A stretch of DNA of 64,000 bases from Tsuneonella suprasediminis (lineage in GTDB: Bacteria; Pseudomonadota; Alphaproteobacteria; Sphingomonadales; Sphingomonadaceae). Where the stretch lies: positions 54,112 to 118,111 of the forward strand of contig NZ_RAHJ01000017.1 of the NCBI RefSeq assembly GCF_003605755.1, given 5' to 3'. This document shows, one piece after another, positions 13,988 to 23,554 of the stretch (within the stretch, counting starts at the first letter, position 1; every line of letters begins with the position of its first letter). Below the pieces are notes generated by a model, which was not told where the DNA came from, searched no databases, and was given only the letters and a program-made list of their open reading frames with translations. Both the position numbers and the translations under genes were made by a program.

Positions 13988-14665
13988 TTACAGGTCGATC
14001 ATGATGCGGACCCGTTCCGCCTCCACGCCGTACATGTCCGCAATGCGGCGGCGGTGGCGTGCAACGATCTCGTCCTGGCTGGGCGGGGCAGGTTGCAGGC
14101 CGGCGGGTGTCACGCCCAATACCTCGGCCAGACTGGCAAGGCGGCGTTCGATCGGGCGCGATTTGCCGTGTTCCCATGCCCAGACCGTTGGCTTGCTCAC
14201 GCCCAGTCGGTCGGCCACATCGGACAGCGACAGGCCGCGTTCGCTCCGCAGGCGGTGCAGGCGCTCCCCGAAATCCTCCATATCGGCAGGGGTGCCGGGC
14301 GATGGTTCGATAGTGCGCGTTTCTGCCTTTCCTGCCAGCCGGGCAGCGGCCAGTGCACCATCGCTCAGTTCGCTGTGGAAACGGCAGCCGAACAGCGGGG
14401 CATCGGCCCAAACCACTTCGGCTTCGCATTCGCCGGATTGCGGGAGATCGACTGTGAAGACATCGCCTTGCGTCAGAGCGAGCGGGCATTCGACCAACAT
14501 TCCGGTGTTCGAAATGTTGAGCACTCGCGCCGCATGCGGATCGCTGCCGTCTGCGTGTCCGTTCACGCCAAGCTGCAGCGTATGGCGCGTCGAAATGCGA
14601 CGGTCATCGTTGGGGGCAGGGGCGAAGCGGGCAGAAATGGGCAACGGGCGAAACTCCTCGAACAT
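13988..14665 (-). CDS. PilZ domain fused to an XRE-type helix-turn-helix
   Basis: The 225-residue protein has an N-terminal PilZ domain (residues about 20-110) with RRISTR as the RxxxR c-di-GMP motif and NISNTG close to the D/NxSxxG motif. From about residue 130 follows an XRE-type HTH (FGERLHRLRSERGLSLSDVA, LGVSKPTVWAWE). A C-terminal tail with ARHRRRIADMYG may be a short helix. Domain order implies a DNA-binding protein whose activity may respond to c-di-GMP. It lies directly upstream of the degenerate GGDEF gene on the same strand, 306 bases apart. Targets are unknown. Confidence 0.88.
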   Translation of the reverse strand: MFEEFRPLPISARFAPAPNDDRRISTRHTLQLGVNGHADGSDPHAARVLNISNTGMLVECPLALTQGDVFTVDLPQSGECEAEVVWADAPLFGCRFHSELSDGALAAARLAGKAETRTIEPSPGTPADMEDFGERLHRLRSERGLSLSDVADRLGVSKPTVWAWEHGKSRPIERRLASLAEVLGVTPAGLQPAPPSQDEIVARHRRRIADMYGVEAERVRIMIDL

Positions 14666-14729
14666 CGACGAGAGAATGGCGCTGCGGTGGTTAAGAAGGA
14701 GTTAGAAAGCTACCAGATATACCTGTGGA

Positions 14730-15635
14730 TTATGTCGCTTTGGGATCTACCCGGCGGATCATCCCTTCCTGCGCGACGCTGGCGATCAGTCGACCGTTCT
14801 GGAAGATCTGCCCCCGGTTGAAGCCGCGGCTGCCGCCGCTCCACGGACTGTCGGTGACGTAGAGCAGCCATTCGTCGGCGCGGAACGGGGCGTGAAACCA
14901 CAGCGCATGGTCGAGGCTGGCGCTCTTCACTTCGCCGCGCAGCCACGAAATGCCGTGGGGCAGCAGCGATGTGCCCAGCAGTTGCATGTCCGATAGATAG
15001 GCCAGCACCGCACGGTGCATCCGGGGATCGTCGGGCAACCGGGTGCGGGCGCGAAACCAGCTGGCCTGCGTGGGTTTCTGTGGTTCGCGACTGGTCCAGT
15101 GGGCCGGAGCGGTGGCGCGAATCTCGATCGGCCGGGGGCGCAGGAAGAACGCGCGGGCGGGGCCTTCCAGCTTCTCGGCATAGCGGGCGCGCAGGACATC
15201 GTCCGGCTCCAGATCGTCGGGATCGGGCACATCGGGGGCAACGGCCTCCTGATGTTCCGGCCCCGGCTGTTCACGCTGGAAACTGGCGGTCAGGTTCAGG
15301 ATAGGGCTGGGACTCCCGTCTCTGCCCGGCTGCAGTGCCACGACGCGGCGATTGGAGAAGCTGCCGCCATCGAAATCGCGTTCGATGTCGAGAGTGATCG
15401 GGTGGTCTTCACTGCCGCCCCGCAGGAAATAGGCGTGCAGCGAATGGGCCGCGCGATCTTCGCTGACAGTCCGTTCGGCAGCGACCAGCGCCTGTGCAAT
15501 CACTTGCCCGCCAAACACCCGGCCGACCCCGCCGGGATTGCGCGGCCCTTCGAATCGGTCCGGCCCTTGCGGGGCGGGATCGAGCAGGGCGATAAGCCCC
15601 GAAACAAGCTGTTCGTCGGTCGGTCGGTCAATCAT
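14730..15635 (-). CDS. tesB: Acyl-CoA thioesterase II (TesB family)
   Basis: The 301-residue product is the double-hotdog TesB. The N-terminal half has GRVFGGQVIAQALVAA and HSLHAYFLRGG; the C-terminal half has LDHALWFHAPFRADEWLLY with the catalytic-type Asp, and ends near GGSRGFNRGQIF. It hydrolyses medium- and long-chain acyl-CoAs to free acids. Length matches the family (about 285-300). Confidence 0.95.
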   Translation of the reverse strand: MIDRPTDEQLVSGLIALLDPAPQGPDRFEGPRNPGGVGRVFGGQVIAQALVAAERTVSEDRAAHSLHAYFLRGGSEDHPITLDIERDFDGGSFSNRRVVALQPGRDGSPSPILNLTASFQREQPGPEHQEAVAPDVPDPDDLEPDDVLRARYAEKLEGPARAFFLRPRPIEIRATAPAHWTSREPQKPTQASWFRARTRLPDDPRMHRAVLAYLSDMQLLGTSLLPHGISWLRGEVKSASLDHALWFHAPFRADEWLLYVTDSPWSGGSRGFNRGQIFQNGRLIASVAQEGMIRRVDPKAT

Positions 15636-15686
15636 GCGTTCTGCCTTGCGACAGGCTTACGCATACGTCAACCAACCGCAGCGAAG

Positions 15687-16559
15687 CTAGCTGCCAAGGC
15701 CAAGCCGCCGCCAGATGCGAAACGCGGTGGCCTTCGCCTTGTTGGAATGCGGCCAGCGGCCCGGAGCCTGCGGGTTGAGGCCAGCTTTGCGAAGCACTCC
15801 GTTCCAGCAACGGGCGTCCGCTTCGGCAAAGCTCCAGTCGCTGCGCCAGGTGATCGACAGAGAGATCGAGCTTTCCGGTCCGACCTTGACGTAGTGCGGC
15901 GCCATCACCGGCACCATCACCGCTTCGCCGGGGGCAAGGGGAAATTCCATCGCCCCGGCTGCCAGCTCGTCGACCCAGGTCAGTTCGCGCGGGCCACCGG
16001 AGTGGTAGGTTTCGTGAGTGGTATCGGGGGCGAACCGATTGTCGCCCGCCGGAAATTGCATCATCGTCTTGCTGCCGGTGAGTTGCAGCAGGATATTGTG
16101 TTCGGGGTCAAAGTGATAGGGCGTCACGGCACTGGGGCTGGAAATGAAGATGAACCCTTGCGGGCGCAGCATCGCGCCGGTCTTCTCTTCGATCACAGGT
16201 TTCAGCTCGCCCAATAGCGAGAGCAGAAGCGCTTCGTATTCCGGCACCTGCTGAATGTTCTTGAGCACTGCCCAGCTGTTGCTGGTGGCAACGTGGAGGA
16301 TGGTCTCTTCAATCGACAGGCCTGTGGGCGCGGGCTTGCCGTCCAGACCGATCGGCAGGTCGCCGCGGTTATACTCGATCTGATCGTCGGGCAGTTTACC
16401 CGCCAGCCCGGCCAGTGCCTCCAGCGTCAGCAGCGGATGATGTTCGAGGTTGTGGCGCAGCTTTACCGGTGTTTCGGGATAGGCAGCAGCGAATTGCGCG
16501 CGCGTCTCTGCCCCGAACACGGCCCGGTCGCTATCGGTAAATCCAGTAACAGCATCCAT
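15687..16559 (-). CDS. Cupin-like (JmjC-type) domain protein
   Basis: The 290-residue protein has a JmjC/cupin_8-like core: HFDPEHN near residue 150 supplies the HxD iron-binding pair, and APHYVKVGPESSISLSITWR near 230 offers the distal His. Proteins of this class are 2-oxoglutarate/Fe(II) dioxygenases, often acting on proteins or small molecules. The start lies three bases after the GNAT gene stop, so the two are one operon and may act on the same substrate, which is unknown. Confidence 0.8.
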   Translation of the reverse strand: MDAVTGFTDSDRAVFGAETRAQFAAAYPETPVKLRHNLEHHPLLTLEALAGLAGKLPDDQIEYNRGDLPIGLDGKPAPTGLSIEETILHVATSNSWAVLKNIQQVPEYEALLLSLLGELKPVIEEKTGAMLRPQGFIFISSPSAVTPYHFDPEHNILLQLTGSKTMMQFPAGDNRFAPDTTHETYHSGGPRELTWVDELAAGAMEFPLAPGEAVMVPVMAPHYVKVGPESSISLSITWRSDWSFAEADARCWNGVLRKAGLNPQAPGRWPHSNKAKATAFRIWRRLGLGS

Positions 16560-16562
16560 CGC

Positions 16563-17696
16563 TTACAGTCCTTTGGGAAATGCGCCTGTCTCGGCGCGCA
16601 AGATGGCTTTGCACAGGGTGCGGCGGACTTGCCCGCCGATTGCTATCGATACCCGCACAATCGGGCGTTTCTCGCGCCAGATGCGCTCGATCATGGGATG
16701 ATCCGCCGCTGCACAACTGTCGCACCATGCAACCGCATCGTTTGCCAGTATGTCGAGGTTCTCGCGCTGAAGCAGCACACCCGGCGAATAGCGCGCGCAG
16801 TCTTCGTCGAATGTGGTCTTGAAGCTGTATGCGCCGGGCGGGGTGATGAAATTGGCCAGCATCGCAATCGGCCGTTCGTCGAGATAGAGCGCCAGACGTT
16901 CCAGCCTGCCCGCAACAGCAGCGGCGATCAGCGCGTCGCGAAAGAATTGCCGGGTGTCGCTCGCGCAAGCCAGCGCGGAGCCTTCGGCCCCTTTCCACCC
17001 TGTCTGTTCCAGAGCGAGAAACCGGCCAATCCATTCGGAGAGCGCTGTGGCGTCGGTCACCCGTTCGAAACGCAGCGCCCCTTCTTCGCTCAATCGCTTG
17101 GCCTGACGGCGCAGTTCCTTGCGCTTCTTGCTGCTCATCGACGCTTCGAAATAGGCGTCCGGGGCCAGATCGGAAGCGAGCAGGGCGCGCTCTTCGCGAT
17201 GGACGATAGCCGAGGCGCGGTGCTGCGACGCGGTGACTTCACGCAAAGCGGAAAACAGCGGCCCATCTTTGGGCAAGTGGGACAGGTGCAGAAACAAACG
17301 TGCGCCAGCGTGGCTGTCGCACCAGATCAGCAGTTCGCGCCAGAATGCATGCTCGTATCCGGTGGCGACCAGTGGCGCGCCGCAAAAGGCGTTGTGATGT
17401 ACCCAGCCGGTAATGTGGGGGAAAGGATATTCGGCATAGCGATTCAACCGGGCCAGCGGGACGATCCCCACCAGTGCGCCATCATGTTCGAGCGTGGCGA
17501 GTTGCACTTCGCCAGCCTGATCGAAGGCGTCGAGGCTGGCCTGCATGAACCAGCGTTCGGCAAACGGGTTGGGTTCGACCGCGCACTGGGCCAGCGCATC
17601 CCACGCCGCATCGATCCCACGCGTGCGCCACGGTTGCACGGTGAAGTGCAAATCAGCGGGGCTGATCTCTGCTATGATTGCGAGCGGCTGCTCCAC
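16563..17696 (-). CDS. GNAT-superfamily acyltransferase (BioF2/CelD-like)
   Basis: The 377-residue protein matches Acetyltransf_6 (BioF2-like) proteins: an N-terminal half with NPFAERWFMQASLDAF and GIVPLARL, and a C-terminal GNAT core with SSKKRKELRRQAKRLSEEG, FLALEQTGWKG, DTRQFFRDAL and LDERPIAMLANFI. No signal peptide is present. Family relatives act in polysaccharide or aminoacyl transfer, but the substrate here is not indicated. It is transcribed with the cupin-like gene. Confidence 0.82.
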   Translation of the reverse strand: MEQPLAIIAEISPADLHFTVQPWRTRGIDAAWDALAQCAVEPNPFAERWFMQASLDAFDQAGEVQLATLEHDGALVGIVPLARLNRYAEYPFPHITGWVHHNAFCGAPLVATGYEHAFWRELLIWCDSHAGARLFLHLSHLPKDGPLFSALREVTASQHRASAIVHREERALLASDLAPDAYFEASMSSKKRKELRRQAKRLSEEGALRFERVTDATALSEWIGRFLALEQTGWKGAEGSALACASDTRQFFRDALIAAAVAGRLERLALYLDERPIAMLANFITPPGAYSFKTTFDEDCARYSPGVLLQRENLDILANDAVAWCDSCAAADHPMIERIWREKRPIVRVSIAIGGQVRRTLCKAILRAETGAFPKGL

Positions 17697-17784
17697 GTCG
17701 ATACGTTAACCTTCACCCATTGCGCCTTCATGCGCTGTGCCTTGCCAATACCCGGAGAAGGCTGCGGAAAATTTAACGTACAAC

Positions 17785-17815
17785 AAAAACCCCGCCCGAC
17801 TTGCGCCGGGCGGGG
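17785..17815 (-). terminator. Rho-independent terminator of hppA
   Basis: On the minus strand CCCCGCCCG, an 8-base loop, CGGGCGGGG forms a perfect 9-bp stem followed by TTTTTG. It lies about 30 bases after the hppA stop. Confidence 0.9.
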
Positions 17816-17843
17816 TACGGTGTCCCGAAATGGGAAGGTTTTA

Positions 17844-20018
17844 TCAGCCTGCCATGTGGCCGCCAGCCAGCGCCGCCAGCAGCAGCAACGCGACGATGTT
17901 GGTGATCTTGATCATCGGGTTCACCGCCGGGCCTGCCGTGTCCTTGTAAGGATCGCCCACGGTGTCACCGGTCACCGCAGCGTGGTGCGCGTCGGACCCC
18001 TTGCCGCCGTGATGGCCGTCTTCGATGTACTTCTTGGCGTTATCCCACGCACCGCCACCGGCGGTCATCGACAGGGCGACAAACAAGCCACCGACGATCA
18101 CACCCAGCAGCAAAGCGCCCAGGGCGGCGAAGCCATTGGCCTGACCCCCAATCGCAGCGATCACGAAATAGACCACGATCGGCGCCAGTACCGGCAACAG
18201 CGAAGGCACGATCATTTCCTTGATCGCGGCTTTGGTGACGAGATCCACCGTGCGGGCATAATTGGGGCGGCTCGTGCCCGCCATGATCCCCGGATCGGCG
18301 GCGAACTGTTCGCGCACGTCTTTCACCACGTCGCCCGCAGCGCGTCCCACGGCGGTCATACCCATCGAACCGAACAGGTATGGCAGCAGCGCGCCGAGCA
18401 GCAGGCCCACGATCACGTAAGGGTTCTCCAGGCTGAAATCGACATTCATGCCGGGGAAGAACTCCTTGAGATCGGTGGTATAGGCCGCGAACAGCACCAG
18501 CGCCGCCAGCCCGGCGGAACCGATGGCATAGCCTTTGGTCACCGCTTTGGTGGTGTTGCCCACTGCATCAAGGGCGTCGGTCTTCTCCCGCACGGAATCG
18601 TCGAGACCGGCCATTTCGGCAATGCCGCCTGCGTTGTCGGTGACAGGGCCATAGGCGTCGAGCGCCACGACCATTCCCGCCAGCGCCAGCATCGCGGTTG
18701 CGCCGTACGCAATCCCGATCAGCCCGGCGAGCTGGTAAGCGATAATGATGCCCGCCACGATCACCAGCGTCGGCAGCGCAGTCGCTTCCATGCTGATCGC
18801 CAGACCCTGAATCACATTGGTGCCGTGGCCCGTCTCGCTCGATTTGGCGATCGAGCGCACGGGGCGATAATTGGTCCCGGTGTAGTATTCGGTGATCCAG
18901 ATAATCAGCCCGGTGATGACGAGGCCGAGCATCGCACACCAGAACAGATCCATCCCGGTGAATCCGCCGATGCTGGCGGTTTCCTGCACTTCCGTGATCA
19001 CGCCATTCTGGATGGCATAACCCGCTTCGCTGACGGCTTCGCCGCCAATCATCGCATTCATATCGCCCAGCGCCATCGTCATCGCCAGATAGATGGCGGG
19101 GACAGAGAGTACTGCGGTCAGCAGGAAGCCCTTGTACATGGCACCCATGATATTGGTGCCGCCGCCCAGGCGAACCGCATATGTCCCGATGATTGAAGTG
19201 ACAATGCAAACCCCGCCAATCAGCAGAGGCAGCGACATCATCGGCAGTAGCATCGTGCCAAGGCCAGTCAGCAACAGCGCGGTTAGTACCATCGTTGCCC
19301 CGACTGTGACGACATAGGTTTCGAACAGGTCGGCTGCCATGCCAGCGCAGTCACCGACGTTATCGCCCACGTTGTCGGCAATCACGGCCGGGTTGCGCGG
19401 ATCGTCTTCGGGAATGCCCGCTTCCACTTTGCCGACCAGATCGGCGCCGACGTCAGCCGCCTTAGTGAAGATACCACCGCCGAGACGGGCGAAGATCGAA
19501 ATCAGCGATGCGCCGAATGCCAGCGCGGTCAGCGCTTCGATCACGGCCCGGTCGTTGGCCTGCATGCCCATCGGGCCGACCAGCACATAGAAAAACACTG
19601 CGATAGCCAGCAGCGCGAGCCCGGCCACCAGCATCCCGGTGATCGCCCCGGCGCGGAACGCCAGTGTAAGCCCTTGTTGCAACCCGGTCTGTGCCGCCGC
19701 CGCAGTGCGGACATTGGACCGGACGGAGATGTTCATGCCGATAAATCCGGCAACCCCCGAAAGGATTGCGCCCAGCACGAAACCTGTCGCGCTGATCGTT
19801 CCCAGGAATACCGCGACCACAACGGCCACGACCACACCGACGATGCCGATGGTGGTATATTGCCGTTTCAGGTAAGCTTGCGCGCCTTCCTGAATAGCGC
19901 CGGCGATTTCCTGCATTTTCTCATTACCGGCACTTTTGCCGAGTACCTGACGACTGGTCACGAAGCCGTACACTACAGCCAGCAACCCTAGGATTATTGA
20001 GATCAGAACTAAGTTCAC
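17844..20018 (-). CDS. hppA: K(+)-insensitive H(+)-pumping membrane pyrophosphatase
   Basis: The 724-residue integral membrane protein has about 16 hydrophobic segments. PPi/Mg2+-binding motifs are [19 protein letters not shown] and [19 protein letters not shown]. The loop [10 protein letters not shown] carries Lys where K(+)-dependent enzymes have Ala, which marks the K(+)-insensitive class. It couples pyrophosphate hydrolysis to proton export. The start is GTG at 20018, preceded by a strong GGAGGGGG site; no ATG fits. It ends in a clear terminator. Confidence 0.97.
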   Translation of the reverse strand: MNLVLISIILGLLAVVYGFVTSRQVLGKSAGNEKMQEIAGAIQEGAQAYLKRQYTTIGIVGVVVAVVVAVFLGTISATGFVLGAILSGVAGFIGMNISVRSNVRTAAAAQTGLQQGLTLAFRAGAITGMLVAGLALLAIAVFFYVLVGPMGMQANDRAVIEALTALAFGASLISIFARLGGGIFTKAADVGADLVGKVEAGIPEDDPRNPAVIADNVGDNVGDCAGMAADLFETYVVTVGATMVLTALLLTGLGTMLLPMMSLPLLIGGVCIVTSIIGTYAVRLGGGTNIMGAMYKGFLLTAVLSVPAIYLAMTMALGDMNAMIGGEAVSEAGYAIQNGVITEVQETASIGGFTGMDLFWCAMLGLVITGLIIWITEYYTGTNYRPVRSIAKSSETGHGTNVIQGLAISMEATALPTLVIVAGIIIAYQLAGLIGIAYGATAMLALAGMVVALDAYGPVTDNAGGIAEMAGLDDSVREKTDALDAVGNTTKAVTKGYAIGSAGLAALVLFAAYTTDLKEFFPGMNVDFSLENPYVIVGLLLGALLPYLFGSMGMTAVGRAAGDVVKDVREQFAADPGIMAGTSRPNYARTVDLVTKAAIKEMIVPSLLPVLAPIVVYFVIAAIGGQANGFAALGALLLGVIVGGLFVALSMTAGGGAWDNAKKYIEDGHHGGKGSDAHHAAVTGDTVGDPYKDTAGPAVNPMIKITNIVALLLLAALAGGHMAG

Positions 20019-20113
20019 GGACGTCCCCCTCCATAATGGATGTTGCCCGCCGCAGGTTTATTACCTTTACGGCAACACGAAGGTATAAGGCAGCACCAAA
20101 GGCGCGCAAGCCC

Positions 20114-21049
20114 TTATCCCTGCGGGGCGTCGTGTCGTGGAGGTAAGTGCTGGTGCCGATATCCCAGCGGGCGATCCGCTGCGGGCACCCTGCCGTCTAT
20201 CAAGAGCGGGCCGTCACCCTGATCGCGCTCCACCGTACCAATGCGAACAGCGGAGACAGGCGGTGTCAGCTCGGTAGGCATCGTGAACAGCAACTGGTAA
20301 TCATCGCCCCAGCGCAATGCGTCGGCACGGCGATCTTCCGGTGCGGCGATCGGCACGGCTTTGCTGTCGATTGCCAGTGTCACCCCGCTGGCGGTGCCGA
20401 TCCGACTGGCGTCGAGCAATAATCCGTCGGAGACATCCATCATCGCGGTTACCAGTGGGGCCAATGCCTGCCCCTCCGCCAACAGCGGGGTCGGGCGGCG
20501 ATAGGCGGTGCTGTCGGTGCCAGCGCCGTTGCTGGCGCGCAATGCCTCCAGCCCCATCATCGCACCACCCACCGGCCCAGTGATCCACACGGCATCTCCG
20601 GGTTGAGCGCCAGCGCGCGACGGGGGCGGGCAGTGGGTAGCCGTGCCCAGCGCCGTCAGTCCGAACACGCGGGGCGCACCGGGCGCAGAGACTGTGTCTC
20701 CACCCAGCAAAGGCACATCGTAAGTCGCCAGTACTTCGGCCAGGCCGCTGGCGAAGCGGTCGTCGTTGTCGCCCAGCATGAAGCCGAGCAACACACCAAC
20801 CGGACTTGCCCCTTTGGCGGCGAGGTCGGACAGGTTAGTCGCCACCAGTTTCCAAGCGACATCGGCCATGTCCTGATCGGGGAGGTAGTGCACCCCTTCG
20901 GCCAGCATATCGTACGTGAGCACCAGCGTTTCGTTGCCGATATCCAGCACCGCGCAATCGTCCGCCAGCCCGCGCGCGGCGGGCGCGGTGGCGAGATGGC
21001 GCAGGGTGGAGATGAAATCGGCTTCGGTCATGGTTCTAACCGCCGACAT
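20114..21049 (-). CDS. thiL: Thiamine-monophosphate kinase
   Basis: The 311-residue protein has the ThiL/AIR-synthase fold: DDCAVLDI, LVLTYDMLAEGVHY, WKLVATNLSDLAAKGA, LLGGDTVSAPG, DVSDGLLLDASRI and WGDDYQLLF. It phosphorylates thiamine monophosphate to the cofactor diphosphate. A second ATG at 21031 (MTEADFIS) fits family N-termini better; neither has a strong ribosome site. It follows nusB by about 70 bases, an order common in proteobacteria. Confidence 0.95.
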   Translation of the reverse strand: MSAVRTMTEADFISTLRHLATAPAARGLADDCAVLDIGNETLVLTYDMLAEGVHYLPDQDMADVAWKLVATNLSDLAAKGASPVGVLLGFMLGDNDDRFASGLAEVLATYDVPLLGGDTVSAPGAPRVFGLTALGTATHCPPPSRAGAQPGDAVWITGPVGGAMMGLEALRASNGAGTDSTAYRRPTPLLAEGQALAPLVTAMMDVSDGLLLDASRIGTASGVTLAIDSKAVPIAAPEDRRADALRWGDDYQLLFTMPTELTPPVSAVRIGTVERDQGDGPLLIDGRVPAADRPLGYRHQHLPPRHDAPQG

Positions 21050-21119
21050 TCCGCGATGCGTAGCCGAGGATCAAGCTTTCGATGTGTCGGGAGCTGACCG
21101 TCCGCTCGCGCAAAACCAA

Positions 21120-21587
21120 TCAGCGCCGCGCCTCTTTCCCCACTGCGTCGAGCACACCGTTGACGAATTTCGCCTCCCGGTCGTCGAAGAATGCTTTGGC
21201 CACATCGACATATTCGCTGATCGCGCTGGCGACCGGGACATCGGCCCGCGCCAGCAATTCATATGTCCCACAGCGCAGGATTTGCAGCATCGTTTTGTCG
21301 AGCCGGGCAACTGTCCATCCGCTGGCCAGTTTTGAGGAAATCAGATCGTCGATCTCGTCCCGCCGCGCGATAACGCCGCGCACGATGTCGTCGAAAAACG
21401 CAGTTTCCGCACCGGCATACGTCGCATCGTCGAATTCGTCATCGTCGATTGTTGCGCCAAGGCGGTGCTGATGGAATTCGTCGAGCAGGCGGATGGTGGC
21501 GGTGCCTTCCATCTGGTGCTGGTACAGCGCCTGCACCGCCGCGAGGCGAGCGGAAGAACGGGCCTGACTGCGCTTGGGAGTGTTCAC
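21120..21587 (-). CDS. nusB: Transcription antitermination factor NusB
   Basis: The 155-residue all-helical protein begins RSSARLAAVQALYQHQM and ends with the family blocks ILRCGTYELL, VPVASAISEYVDVAKAFFDD and FVNGVLDAVGKE. NusB with NusE binds boxA and supports rRNA antitermination. Its ATG overlaps the hisD stop by four bases, so it is translated with the his genes. Confidence 0.96.
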   Translation of the reverse strand: MNTPKRSQARSSARLAAVQALYQHQMEGTATIRLLDEFHQHRLGATIDDDEFDDATYAGAETAFFDDIVRGVIARRDEIDDLISSKLASGWTVARLDKTMLQILRCGTYELLARADVPVASAISEYVDVAKAFFDDREAKFVNGVLDAVGKEARR

Positions 21588-22873
21588 TTCAGTCTCACTT
21601 CGATCGATTGTGCGTGGGCCGGAAGCCCCTCAGCATGGGCCAGTGCGGCGGCGGCAGGGCCGATCCGCTGAAACGATGCAGGGTCGAGCTGGATAAAGCT
21701 TGTCCGCTTCATGAAATCGAGCACCGACAGCCCGCTGGCAAAACGTGCGCGCCGCCCGGTGGGCAATACGTGGTTCGGCCCGGCTACATAGTCGCCAATC
21801 GCTTCCGGCGCCATCCGCCCGATAAACACGCTGCCTGCGTGGCGGATCGCATCGAGGAACGGTTCCGGTTCCGTCATTGCCAGCTCGACATGTTCGGCGG
21901 CCAGCGCATTGGCGAGGGGGATTGCCTGATCGAGGTGGTCGACCACTATCATCACTCCGTGATCGTCCCAGCTCTGCCGGGCGACTTTACGGGTGGACAA
22001 CATGGCGCACTGCACATCGATGCGGTCTTCCACCTGTTCCGCGAATAGCGGATCGTCGGTAATCAGGATCGATTGCGCATCGGGATCGTGCTCGGCCTGG
22101 CTCAGCAGGTCGGCGGCGATCCAGTCGGGATCGTTCTGCCCATCGGCGATCACCAGGATTTCGCTCGGCCCTGCGACCATGTCGATCCCGACGACGCCGT
22201 AAAGCTGGCGCTTGGCCTCCGCGACCCATGCATTGCCGGGGCCGGTCACGACATCGACGCGAGCAATCCGGTCGGTGCCATAGGCGAGCGCGGCGATGGC
22301 CTGTGCGCCGCCGACCCGCCAGATTTCGTCCACGCCAGCGATATGCGCGGCGGCCAGCACCAATGCGTTGGTCTGCCCCTTGGGCGTGGGAGTGACCACG
22401 GCAAGCCGTTCCACCCCGGCCACCTTTGCCGGAATGGCGTTCATCAGCAGCGACGAGGGGTAGGAGGCCCGCCCGCCCGGTACGTAGAGCCCGGCGGCAT
22501 CGACAGGTCGCCAGAGTGCGCCCAGACGCACCCCTGCCGGATCGACCTCGTCGCGGTTCTCCGGGATTTGCGCGAGGTGATAGGCGCGAATGCGTTCCGC
22601 CGCGAGATCGAGCGCATCGCGCAGCTCCGGCTCCAGCGCATCGTAGGCGGCTTTGCAGGTTTCCGGGGCGATCTGCCAGTCGGTGTCGTCGGTCAACTGG
22701 TGATCGTCGAACCGCTGCGTGTATTCAGCCAGCGCAACGTCGCCCTTCGCCTTCACCCGTGCGAGAATATCCGCCACGTCGCTGGCCACGCCACTGGCGC
22801 TTTCCCGGCGATCTTCGACAATACGGCGAAATGCCTTGTCGAAATCGGGATCGGTGATCCTGAGGCGCTTCAT
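21584..22873 (-). CDS. hisD: Histidinol dehydrogenase
   Basis: The product is 429 residues, the usual length. Recognisable blocks are [85 protein letters not shown] and [14 protein letters not shown]. It oxidises histidinol to histidine using Zn2+ and NAD. I chose the ATG at 22873, overlapping the hisG stop by four bases, over longer unsupported extensions. It also overlaps nusB by four bases. Confidence 0.97.
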   Translation of the reverse strand: MKRLRITDPDFDKAFRRIVEDRRESASGVASDVADILARVKAKGDVALAEYTQRFDDHQLTDDTDWQIAPETCKAAYDALEPELRDALDLAAERIRAYHLAQIPENRDEVDPAGVRLGALWRPVDAAGLYVPGGRASYPSSLLMNAIPAKVAGVERLAVVTPTPKGQTNALVLAAAHIAGVDEIWRVGGAQAIAALAYGTDRIARVDVVTGPGNAWVAEAKRQLYGVVGIDMVAGPSEILVIADGQNDPDWIAADLLSQAEHDPDAQSILITDDPLFAEQVEDRIDVQCAMLSTRKVARQSWDDHGVMIVVDHLDQAIPLANALAAEHVELAMTEPEPFLDAIRHAGSVFIGRMAPEAIGDYVAGPNHVLPTGRRARFASGLSVLDFMKRTSFIQLDPASFQRIGPAAAALAHAEGLPAHAQSIEVRLK

Positions 22874-23511
22874 CCGGCAATCTCGCGGAATTGTTCGACC
22901 AGTGCGGCGACACGCGGATCGGTCTTCAACGCCGCGCGGTTGACGATCAGCCGCGCGGTGATTTCCATGATGGTCGATACTTCGACCAACCCATTGTCCT
23001 TCAGCGTCTGTCCGCTGGACACCAGATCGACGATCCGCCCGGCCAGCCCCAGTTCGGGGGCAATTTCCATCGCACCGTTCAGTTTGACGCATTCGGCCTG
23101 TACGCCGCGCGCTTCGAAATGGCGGCGGGTAAGGTTGGGGTACTTCGTCGCGACGCGCACGTGTGTGGCGCCATCAATCGGATCGACTCCGCTGGCCGGT
23201 TCCGCAACCGACAGGCGGCAATATCCGATATCGAGATCGACCGGCGCGTAGAGGTCCGAATAATCGAACTCTTCGATGACATCCGCGCCGACGATGCCTA
23301 CTTGCGCGGCGCCATGCGCCACGAACGTGGCAACATCGAATGCGCGCACCCGGATCACGCGCAGGCCGGGATCTTCGCACGCAAACGAAAGCGAACGGTT
23401 GGCCTTGTCGTGAAAGCCGGCTTCGGGCACGACGCCCGCGCGCGCCATCAGCGGCAGCGCTTCGTCAAGGATGCGGCCCTTGGGTACGGCGAAGGTGAGC
23501 GGTTTGGTCAT
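22870..23511 (-). CDS. hisG: ATP phosphoribosyltransferase, short form
   Basis: The 213-residue protein is the short HisG (HisGS): [62 protein letters not shown] and [10 protein letters not shown]. It catalyses the first step of histidine synthesis. Short forms lack the regulatory C-terminal domain and need the HisZ partner, which is not in this window. I start it at the ATG at 23511 (MTKPL) rather than the GTG four codons upstream. It opens the hisG-hisD-nusB-thiL series. Confidence 0.95.
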   Translation of the reverse strand: MTKPLTFAVPKGRILDEALPLMARAGVVPEAGFHDKANRSLSFACEDPGLRVIRVRAFDVATFVAHGAAQVGIVGADVIEEFDYSDLYAPVDLDIGYCRLSVAEPASGVDPIDGATHVRVATKYPNLTRRHFEARGVQAECVKLNGAMEIAPELGLAGRIVDLVSSGQTLKDNGLVEVSTIMEITARLIVNRAALKTDPRVAALVEQFREIAG

Positions 23512-23554
23512 GGCGCGGCGCACTTAGGGCGCGGGCAGGAAAAGGGCAACTTCT

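Noticed and set aside
13848..14489. 213-codon minus-strand frame overlapping the PilZ-HTH gene
   Set aside because: It runs out of frame through a clear PilZ/XRE protein and has shadow composition.
14715..14735. DnaA-like TGTGGATTA near 14724
   Set aside because: A single imperfect box at the end of tesB with no supporting motif.
16293..19196. 967-codon open frame antisense to the GNAT and hppA genes
   Set aside because: The opposite strand encodes two recognisable families; the product is Gln/His/Arg rich and has no domain.
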